DNA from: Candidatus Contubernalis alkalaceticus
GTDB lineage: Bacteria > Bacillota > Dethiobacteria > SKNC01
Assembly: GCF_022558445.1 (NCBI RefSeq)
Contig: NZ_CP054699.1
Coordinates: 2,178,004 to 2,240,000 of the forward strand
Length of the DNA stretch: 61,997 nt
Reading direction: 5' to 3'
Shown piece after piece: positions 55,671 through 61,997 of this stretch. The notes under the pieces were generated by a model. The model saw nothing but the letters and a program-made list of their open reading frames with translations, searched no databases and was not told the origin of the DNA. Both the position numbers and the translations under genes were made by a program. Each line of letters starts with the position of its first letter. Position 1 is the stretch's first letter.

Positions 55671-56423
55671 TTACAAAGAATTCATCAATTCCTCCGGTAT
55701 CTCAAAATTGGCATATACATTTTGAACATCATCATGGTCCTCCAGGGTTTCCATAAGGCTGATTATTTGAGCTGCCTCATCCTGGTCATTAATTTCAACT
55801 ACACTCTGTGGAACCATAGTGAGCTCAGATATTTTCATTTCAATCCCTTCACCTGTTAGGATTTCCTTTACCTTTTCCATATTTTCAGGTACTGTTATAA
55901 CTTCATAAATGTCCTCTTCAACCCTAAAATCCTCTGCCCCCGCCTCCAGAGCCAGCAGCATAATTTCATCCTCATCCATGGAGATTTGGCCCTTTTCTAT
56001 TGAAATGTACCCCTGCCGTGAAAACATCCAGGCAACACACCCGGTCTCACCTAAATTTCCACCATTTCTGGATAAAATGTTTCTAATTTCCCCGGCGGTG
56101 CGATTGCGGTTATCTGTCACTATATCCAGCATTACGGCTACACCGGAGGGTCCATATCCTTCGTAAGTAATTTCCTCCAATTTAATACCTTCATTATCTC
56201 CCAGGGCTTTTTTGATAGCACGATTTATATTATCATTGGGGATATTCTCTTCCCGAGCTTTTTGAACCGCTAAGCGTAAACGAAAATTTGTATCAATGTC
56301 CCCTCCACCTTCACGGGCAGCCACCATCAACTCCTTGGATAGTTTAGTAAATATTTTACCCTTCTGTTCGTCCACCCTGGCCTTCCTATGTTTAATGTTT
56401 GCCCACTTTGAATGACCCGCCAT
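55671..56423 (-). CDS. yebC: YebC/PmpR family protein
   Basis: A 250-residue TACO1 family protein beginning MAGHSKWANIKHRKARVD, with IFTKLSKELMVAAREGG and NGGNLGETGCVAWMF. The family was annotated as DNA-binding regulators; recent work links it to translation of proline-rich stretches. The frame is open to 56450, but AAAGGAG before ATG 56423 and the conserved start MAGHSKW decide. It lies upstream of bofC and downstream of nadE. Confidence 0.96.
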   Translation of the reverse strand: MAGHSKWANIKHRKARVDEQKGKIFTKLSKELMVAAREGGGDIDTNFRLRLAVQKAREENIPNDNINRAIKKALGDNEGIKLEEITYEGYGPSGVAVMLDIVTDNRNRTAGEIRNILSRNGGNLGETGCVAWMFSRQGYISIEKGQISMDEDEIMLLALEAGAEDFRVEEDIYEVITVPENMEKVKEILTGEGIEMKISELTMVPQSVVEINDQDEAAQIISLMETLEDHDDVQNVYANFEIPEELMNSL

Positions 56424-56488
56424 AAGTTCAGCTCCTTTAAAAATAACCAAATATTAATACAATAGTCATTTTAGCATATACTATTATT

Positions 56489-57217
56489 TTATTCAAAGGT
56501 AAAGCGGGGAACCGGGGGAATTTTTCTCTTATGTTGGCTCTTCTTATTCATCTTTTTTACTGTCTCCCGAACCTTTGCTTCACCCTGCCCGGTCAAAAGA
56601 AATTTATCCAGCTGTTTATAGGTTACTCCCATCTCAGCCTCGTCAGTCTGTCCCGGCCAAAGCCCACCGGAGGGAGGCTTTTCTAATATTTCTCTGGGTA
56701 TATCCAGCACATGGGCCATTTCCGTCACCTGACCCTTGGTTAAACCGGCCAGAGGCATGATATCAACCGCTCCATCACCGTGCTTGGTAAAATAACCTAC
56801 TTCCAGTTCACTGCGATTGCTGCTTCCTACCACCAGATAATTATGTCGGGCCGCATAAAAATACAAACAGGTCATCCGAAGCCGTGGTTTTATATTGGCA
56901 ACAGACAGATCATTATGCTCCACTTCGCTGTCATTCCCAAACTTTTGCAGCATCAGGTCAAAAACATCATCCAAAAGAATAGTTTTAAACTGCAGACATA
57001 AACTGTCCGCCACCAGCAGAGCATGTTCCTCATCCATTGGTTCACTGTAACAAGGCATAATTACTCCCAATGATTGTTTAGGATGCGCCCTCTTACAGAT
57101 GGCTGCCACCACCGATGAATCCACTCCTCCGCTTAATCCAAAGACAGTTCCCTGAGCGTTAGCCTCTTTTACCTGTTCTTCTATCCAATCTACCAATTTT
57201 GCTATATATTTTTCCAT
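56489..57217 (-). CDS. nadE: NH3-dependent NAD+ synthetase
   Basis: About 242 residues. The PP-loop is VFGLSGGVDSSVVAA (about 27-41), then VVGSSNRSELEVGYFTKHGDGAVDI and PPSGGLWPGQTDE-type sequence. It amidates nicotinic acid adenine dinucleotide with ammonia. It lacks the glutaminase domain of long NadE. The frame runs to GTG 57241, but ATG 57217 begins the conserved sequence; neither has an ideally placed ribosome site. A stem-loop repeat lies just upstream. Confidence 0.92.
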   Translation of the reverse strand: MEKYIAKLVDWIEEQVKEANAQGTVFGLSGGVDSSVVAAICKRAHPKQSLGVIMPCYSEPMDEEHALLVADSLCLQFKTILLDDVFDLMLQKFGNDSEVEHNDLSVANIKPRLRMTCLYFYAARHNYLVVGSSNRSELEVGYFTKHGDGAVDIMPLAGLTKGQVTEMAHVLDIPREILEKPPSGGLWPGQTDEAEMGVTYKQLDKFLLTGQGEAKVRETVKKMNKKSQHKRKIPPVPRFTFE

Positions 57218-57255
57218 CAATTTAAAATGCCAACTCCTCACAAGTTATACCAGGG

Positions 57256-57282
57256 TTGTCAGAAGAACCGTCCCCCTGACAA
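57256..57282. repeat. Stem-loop repeat with AGAACCGTCCCC loop, copy 2
   Basis: TTGTCAG (57256-57262) and CTGACAA (57276-57282) form a perfect 7-bp stem around AAGAACCGTCCCC. The loop is kept relative to the copy at 35720, the stem is not. Confidence 0.65.
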
Positions 57283-57304
57283 GTCCCCCAAATCCTTGTC
57301 AATG

Positions 57305-57348
57305 TAACAAAAAAGATACAACCTGTAAAGCATTGTATCCTTTTTGTT
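57305..57348 (-). terminator. Terminator after tatA
   Basis: Long stem GATACAA / TTGTATC extended by A-rich/T-rich arms (AACAAAAAA / TTTTTGTT), ending in T-rich sequence on the minus strand, just after the tatA stop. Confidence 0.8.
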
Positions 57349-57361
57349 ATGAAACATCAAT

Positions 57362-57553
57362 CTATAATTCTTCTTTGTCTGGATCCTCTACCTCCACCTC
57401 AATACTTTCCTTTAGTCCGTGGGTTGCTTGTCTGAATTCTCGGATGCCTCTACCCAGGGACCTTCCCAATTCAGGTAATTTGCTGGGGCCAAAAACAACT
57501 AGCACAACGCCAAAAATAATTAATAGCTCCGTAGATCCAAGTCTTCCTATCAT
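57362..57553 (-). CDS. tatA: Twin-arginine translocase TatA/E subunit
   Basis: A 63-residue protein: short membrane segment (LGSTELLIIFGVVLVVFG), the hinge FGPSKLPELGRSLGRGI, an amphipathic helix and an acidic end. It forms the pore-like part of the Tat export system for folded proteins. TatC is not in this window. ATG behind AAGGGGG; a terminator follows, so it is a single-gene unit. Confidence 0.93.
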   Translation of the reverse strand: MIGRLGSTELLIIFGVVLVVFGPSKLPELGRSLGRGIREFRQATHGLKESIEVEVEDPDKEEL

Positions 57554-57649
57554 ACTGGTACCCCCTTGAGGCAGTGTGTGTAAAACGAATAATTAATTAT
57601 TCTATCTATTTTTATAATAAACCTGTAGAAGAAAAAAATCAAATTAATT

Positions 57650-58009
57650 TTAAACACTTTTTTTTACAGTAGTTTTCAACTGCTCAACAAGGGTCACGTC
57701 ATCCATTATTTCCTGTTTAATTATTTTAGACACATAATCTATAACTTCATACACCTTGGGGTTTTTTATAGAATAAAGAACCTTCATCCCCTGTTTCCGC
57801 GCCGTAACAATGCCCTGCTTCCTCAATACAGCCAAATGCTGCGAAACATTTGACTGCTCCAACCGCAACTCTCTAAGCAGATCACATACACATATTTCTT
57901 CACACACACAGTATTCCCCTTTGGTCAACAGTTCTAAAATTCTTAACCGTGTAGGATGTGATAAAGCTTTAAAATATTCTGCTTTTTTTTGGAGAATGTC
58001 ATTTTGCAT
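57650..58009 (-). CDS. arsR: ArsR-family metalloregulator
   Basis: A 119-residue winged-helix repressor: LSHPTRLRILELLTKGEYCVCEEICVCDLL, read in two parts, with cysteines CVC and CVC next to the DNA-binding helix (QSNVSQHLAVLRKQGI). The Cys pattern near ELCVCDL-type sites senses As(III) or other thiophilic metals. It lies at the 3' side of the acr3-permease-thioredoxin genes, beyond a hairpin. The perfect inverted repeat upstream of acr3 (60842-60869) is a probable operator for it. Confidence 0.92.
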   Translation of the reverse strand: MQNDILQKKAEYFKALSHPTRLRILELLTKGEYCVCEEICVCDLLRELRLEQSNVSQHLAVLRKQGIVTARKQGMKVLYSIKNPKVYEVIDYVSKIIKQEIMDDVTLVEQLKTTVKKSV

Positions 58010-58141
58010 TTAATTCCCCTCCACTTAAGAACATACAATTTATTTATTTATATTATATCAAAATATTCACTATATTTTTTAAAATTTTCTTATACTAAAA
58101 TATTTATTAGTCGGGGTTAAAGTTCTTACGAGATTAAATAA

Positions 58142-58174
58142 GAGAAGGGGAAACTATAATAATTTCCCCTTCTC
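58142..58174 (-). terminator. Hairpin between thioredoxin-like gene and arsR
   Basis: Perfect 12-bp stem GAGAAGGGGAAA / TTTCCCCTTCTC with a 9-base loop, immediately after the thioredoxin-like gene. The following minus-strand sequence is only moderately T-rich, so read-through into arsR is possible. Confidence 0.65.
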
Positions 58175-58179
58175 CCCGA

Positions 58180-58419
58180 TTACATTTCTTCTTGAATCCA
58201 CTTTTTAATTTGATCTTTTTTATACACCTTCCCAAAAGCTTTAACTTTTCCATTGATGACCAATCCAGGGGTCATCATTACATCATGGTCCAGTATTTCT
58301 TCCATATCAGTAATTTTAGTAATAGATATATCTGTCTGCAGTTCGTCGGCAGCCTCTTTAACCGCTTTCTGCAGGGCCTCACACTTTTTACAGCCTGGAC
58401 CTAATACTTTAATTTCCAT
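58180..58419 (-). CDS. Thioredoxin-like redox-active disulfide protein
   Basis: A 79-residue thioredoxin-fold protein of the TM0996/MTH895 group with active site GPGCKKCEALQ near residue 10, later MMTPGLVINGKVKAFG with the cis-Pro. ATG 58419 is set by GGGAGGT 8 bases upstream. The protein often pairs with the DUF318 permease encoded next door. It may shuttle electrons or metal(loid)s to that permease. Confidence 0.9.
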   Translation of the reverse strand: MEIKVLGPGCKKCEALQKAVKEAADELQTDISITKITDMEEILDHDVMMTPGLVINGKVKAFGKVYKKDQIKKWIQEEM

Positions 58420-58476
58420 ATTACTACCTCCCATATATTACATTTTTCATGCATTTATCGCCCTATGAATAAATAT

Positions 58477-59520
58477 TTAAGGATAGATATTCCCGAAAAT
58501 CATTCCGGTTATAGTAGCCATAACTACCACTAAAACAACATAAACAGCCGTCTTTTTCGTTCCCATTATATTTCTAATAGCCAGCATATTAGGCAAACTC
58601 AAGGCCGGACCGGCCAGAAGTAAAGTTAACGAAGGACCATTACCCATCCCTAAATTCCTCAATGTTTCTAAAATAGGAACTTCCGTTAGAGTTGAGAAAT
58701 ACATCAGTGATCCGAATATGGAAGCCAAAAAATTAGCCTGCAGAGTATTCTGCCCCACATAACCCGAAATCCAATCTGGAGGAATAATTTGTTCCAACAT
58801 ACCGGTCACAAATACTCCCACCAGCAAAATAGGAAAAATTAACTTAACCAGGTTGAATGTTTCCCCGAACCATTCCGTAACTTCCTCCCGGGTATACCAC
58901 TTTTTAAGGACAAAGACCAGAACCAAAATCAGCACCGATAAAATTAGAACTTTACTCAGGTTAGAAATCCCTGCAGTACCAAAAAGCAGAATGGCCACCA
59001 GGAGTCCAAAAAACACCAGCATCTGCCCCCCGGTTTTACCTCCTTCTTCCTGGGGAAGTTCAACAAACTTATCTTTCTTTTCCTTTTCCTCTTTCCCGAA
59101 CACCAGAGACATAATTACCCCAATAACAACTGCGAATATTATTGCCCCAATGGCTCTGCCGGCTCCCAGTTCAAATCCCAGTACCCGGGCAGTCAGTACA
59201 ATGGCCAGCAGATTGATGGCCGGCCCCGCATAAAGAAAGGTTATGGCTGGACCCAGTCCCGCCCCCTTGCGGTAAATCCCTGCAAATAGAGGTAAGATGG
59301 TGCAGGAGCAGACAGCCAGCACTACACCGGAAACTGAACCTACACTGTAAGATAAATATTTTTTGGTCTGCGGTCCAAAATATTTCAATATTGAAGTACT
59401 GGATATAAAAACGGCAATACCTCCGGCTATAAAAAAGGCCGGAATTAAACAAGTAAGCACATGCGCAGAAAGATAATACTGCAGCGCGTAAAGACCACTT
59501 AACAATATCTCTATATACAT
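58477..59520 (-). CDS. DUF318/UPF0718 family permease
   Basis: A 347-residue membrane protein with eight or more hydrophobic segments in two halves, each with family motifs: CSCTILPLFAGIYRKGAGLGPA and LYAGPAINLLA in the first half, and FSTLTEVPILETLRNLGMG and LLAGPALSLPNMLAI in the second. Related to ArsP-type organoarsenical permeases. ATG 59520 has GGAGGTG upstream. It lies between acr3 and the thioredoxin-like gene; the role in arsenic handling is inferred from context. Confidence 0.87.
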   Translation of the reverse strand: MYIEILLSGLYALQYYLSAHVLTCLIPAFFIAGGIAVFISSTSILKYFGPQTKKYLSYSVGSVSGVVLAVCSCTILPLFAGIYRKGAGLGPAITFLYAGPAINLLAIVLTARVLGFELGAGRAIGAIIFAVVIGVIMSLVFGKEEKEKKDKFVELPQEEGGKTGGQMLVFFGLLVAILLFGTAGISNLSKVLILSVLILVLVFVLKKWYTREEVTEWFGETFNLVKLIFPILLVGVFVTGMLEQIIPPDWISGYVGQNTLQANFLASIFGSLMYFSTLTEVPILETLRNLGMGNGPSLTLLLAGPALSLPNMLAIRNIMGTKKTAVYVVLVVVMATITGMIFGNIYP

Positions 59521-59657
59521 TTTCTCCACCTCCGGTTAAAAACTGGTAATTTAACTATTACATTTTAAATAAATGAATATTGCTGTAAACCCTTAAATAC
59601 TCCCAAAACTAAAACTACTACCTAGATCCATCCCCTCCTTTTTTTCGTATCTTTCAC

Positions 59658-60743
59658 CTATTCTTCCTTTAGCAATAGTTCTTCCCGGGAGGCAAACAGG
59701 TGTTTATATCTTAAACAAATCCTCACCAGCAGCAGCATGATTGGTACTTCTATAAGCACTCCCACTACTGTAGCCAGCGCGGCCCCGGAACCTAAACCAA
59801 AGAGCATTACTGCAACAGCTATAGCTACTTCAAAATGGTTGCTGGCTCCGATCATTGATGTAGGAGCCATATCCTCATAAGAAACTTTGGTAAATTTACA
59901 AGTGAAAAAGCCAATTCCAAAGATCAAAAAAGTCTGAATGATTAGTGGTATGGCAATCATTAAAATAACCAGCGGGAACATTACAATTACCTCACCCTGC
60001 AGGATAAACAGCACAATTAGGGTAACCAAAAGCGCAAAAATCGAAATCCTTCCCATGGATCGCAAGAAAACACTATCATACCATTCTAACCCTCTGCTTT
60101 GTATTAACCTGGTTCTGGTAATATAACCGGCCACCAGGGGCAGCCCTACATAGAAAGCAATCGATAAAATAATAGTAAGAAACGGAACAGGGACATCAGC
60201 CACACTCAAAAGCAGGCTTCCCAGGGGCGCATATAAAAATAGCATAGTTAATGAGTTTATGGCCACCATAACCAGAGTATGCCCCATGTTACCTTTGGCC
60301 AAGTAACTCCATACCAACACCATAGCCGTGCAGGGAGCAATCCCCAAGAGAATCATACCGGCAATGTACATATCTGCAGCATCAGTGGGAATAAAAGGCG
60401 CCCATACAATTCGCATAAAAAACCAGGCAATAAAGGCCATGGTAAATGGTTTAATAGCCCAATTTATAATTAGAGTAATAATCACCGGCTTAGGAGCTTT
60501 AAACGCCTCTACAACAGTCTGAAAATCAATCTGAACCATAATGGGATAAATCATGAAAAATAATAATATACCAATGGGAATAGAAACATTATATACCTGC
60601 AACCGATCTAAGGCCGCTGCAAATCCAGGAAATACAAATCCCAGTAATGTTCCCACCGCCATGCATATCAGTACCCATAGGGTTAAATATTTTTCGAATA
60701 ATCCCAAGGATTTGGCTTTTTTCGCTTGTTCTTCCAATGCCAT
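59658..60743 (-). CDS. acr3: ACR3-family arsenite efflux transporter
   Basis: A 361-residue membrane protein with about ten hydrophobic segments. The conserved Cys is in GIAPCTAMVLVWSYLAKG (about 136), and GASNHFEVAIAVAVMLFG near 290 is a family signature. It exports As(III). ATG 60743 is selected because GGAGG lies 8 bases before it. It is first in the cluster, downstream of an inverted repeat that overlaps its promoter. Confidence 0.95.
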   Translation of the reverse strand: MALEEQAKKAKSLGLFEKYLTLWVLICMAVGTLLGFVFPGFAAALDRLQVYNVSIPIGILLFFMIYPIMVQIDFQTVVEAFKAPKPVIITLIINWAIKPFTMAFIAWFFMRIVWAPFIPTDAADMYIAGMILLGIAPCTAMVLVWSYLAKGNMGHTLVMVAINSLTMLFLYAPLGSLLLSVADVPVPFLTIILSIAFYVGLPLVAGYITRTRLIQSRGLEWYDSVFLRSMGRISIFALLVTLIVLFILQGEVIVMFPLVILMIAIPLIIQTFLIFGIGFFTCKFTKVSYEDMAPTSMIGASNHFEVAIAVAVMLFGLGSGAALATVVGVLIEVPIMLLLVRICLRYKHLFASREELLLKEE

Positions 60744-60841
60744 CTTATTTTCCTCCAAAATAATTTTATTTTACTTTAAATTATTCAACCTATTATAAAG
60801 GTCAACAAATCAATAAATTTTTTCAACTATTCTTCCTTTAT

Positions 60842-60892
60842 TACTATATTAGAATTTACTAATATAGTATCACGTATTTCCTCAACCTTCAA
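60842..60892 (-). promoter_or_regulatory. acr3 promoter and ArsR-type operator
   Basis: Perfect 11-bp inverted repeat TACTATATTAG / CTAATATAGTA (60842-60852 and 60859-60869) with a 6-base spacer. On the minus strand TTGAAG (60887-60892), a 17-base spacer and TACTAT (60864-60869) form a promoter whose -10 box is the right arm of the repeat, so repressor binding would block polymerase. Confidence 0.75.
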
Positions 60893-60968
60893 CACTTATT
60901 CTTATTTTTCCAATAATTTTTTTTCCTATTATCCTTAATTACAACGTTTTTATGTTATTTTCAAACAC

Positions 60969-61006
60969 AAAAAGAGACCCCTTTAACATTAAAAGGGTCT
61001 CTTTTT
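60969..61006 (-). terminator. rRNA operon terminator
   Basis: Stem AAAAAGAGACCC / GGGTCTCTTTTT followed on the minus strand by TTTTTGTG; it lies about 10 bases after the 5S rRNA. Confidence 0.9.
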
Positions 61007-61015
61007 AAAATTAAT

Positions 61016-61133
<118 letters not shown>

Positions 61134-61484
61134 AGGTTATCTTTGAATGAATCTGTGTTCACACGATTTTGTAATGGAACTGGTTTTACTTTTATAGAGA
61201 GCTCGTCAGTGGAATGAATCCGTGTTCACACGATTTTCAATCGAACTGTTCACACAGATTCATTCCACTGACTTGCAGCTTATAAGAATCTGTACTTACT
61301 TCTGATTTTTAAATCGAACTGTTCACTTGATTCTTCCGCAGACTTGCAGCTTAAACAATATGACTTTGAAAGTGATGCTCACGTCTTATTTTTAAACTGT
61401 TCTCTTAAGATTCTTTCTACAAACGTAAAATTATAGAGAAGGTTTGTTCTCTCAAAACTGTACAGCGGAAACGAATTTTTTGTG
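61134..61484 (-). other. 23S-5S rRNA spacer with long hairpin and repeats
   Basis: A 351-base spacer without a tRNA. It holds a 21-bp stem (61205-61225 with 61252-61272, one mismatch) and imperfect repeats of a unit like ACACGATTTTCAATCGAACTG near 61158, 61228 and 61299, given here in shortened form. The unit may mark processing sites of the pre-rRNA. Confidence 0.65.
61205..61272. repeat. Long inverted repeat in the rRNA spacer
   Basis: GTCAGTGGAATGAATCCGTG and its continuation at 61205-61225 pair with 61252-61272 over 21 bases with one mismatch, leaving a 26-base loop. Confidence 0.8.

Positions 61485-61997
<513 letters not shown>

Overview
This window looks like the chromosome of a spore-forming, moderately AT-rich Clostridia-class Firmicute with a Gram-positive gene repertoire. 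It carries an uninterrupted sporulation sigma factor sigK, a BofC-like regulator of sigma-K processing, the Firmicutes-typical alaS-ireB-ruvX-DUF1292-mltG-U32 block, a SCIFF ribosomally made peptide with its radical SAM maturase, an agr-type peptide quorum-sensing set, and Gram-positive type IV pilus genes. I cannot name the species from sequence alone. Almost everything is on the minus strand. The right edge enters the 3' part of an rRNA operon, also on the minus strand. No phage, insertion sequence or CRISPR array is visible.

Region 1 (1-9.9 kb): a type IV pilus locus (pilO partial, pilN, pilM, pilD, pilC, pilB, pilA) headed by a small sigma-70 family factor, then pilT, aroE and yqeG. Region 2 (9.9-17.9 kb): sigK, then a signalling island. 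An AgrA/AgrC-like two-component pair on the plus strand faces agrB and a 44-residue agrD on the minus strand. A class B penicillin-binding protein follows, then a plus-strand partner-switching module (LytS-like sensor fused to a PP2C phosphatase, RsbW-like kinase, RsbV-like antagonist). Region 3 (18-30 kb): conserved housekeeping genes: U32/TrhP, mltG, DUF1292, ruvX, ireB, alaS, AI-2E permease, mnmA, YigZ and rarA.

Region 4 (30-34.8 kb): the SCIFF maturase and its 52-residue precursor, a cation/proton antiporter with a PII-like protein, a DUF1858 protein and a lipoprotein. Region 5 (34.8-42.7 kb): a complete tryptophan operon trpEGDCFBA plus a DAHP synthase, under a sigma-A-type promoter and a Trp T-box leader with terminator. 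Region 6 (42.7-48.5 kb): small membrane or metal-handling proteins (HMA-like domain without CxxC, half-size Gdt1, His-rich tail protein) and an ABC-2 exporter. Region 7 (48.7-57.6 kb): TIGR04086, yajC, tgt, queA, DUF2905, queH, ruvBAC, bofC, yebC, nadE and tatA. Two queuosine genes (queA-tgt, with queH nearby) sit by the Holliday-junction genes. Region 8 (57.6-60.9 kb): an arsenic-type cluster (acr3, permease, thioredoxin-like protein, arsR) behind a promoter whose -10 box lies inside a perfect 11-bp inverted repeat. Region 9 (60.9-62 kb): rRNA terminator, 5S rRNA, a spacer with a very long hairpin, and the 3' end of 23S rRNA.

Most notable are the split convergent agr system with its agrD overlapping agrB, the SCIFF gene followed by a terminator before its maturase, a dispersed stem-loop family whose stems change while the loop is kept, a short sigma factor beside the pilus operon together with an orphan partner-switching module, and a structured leader in front of queA.
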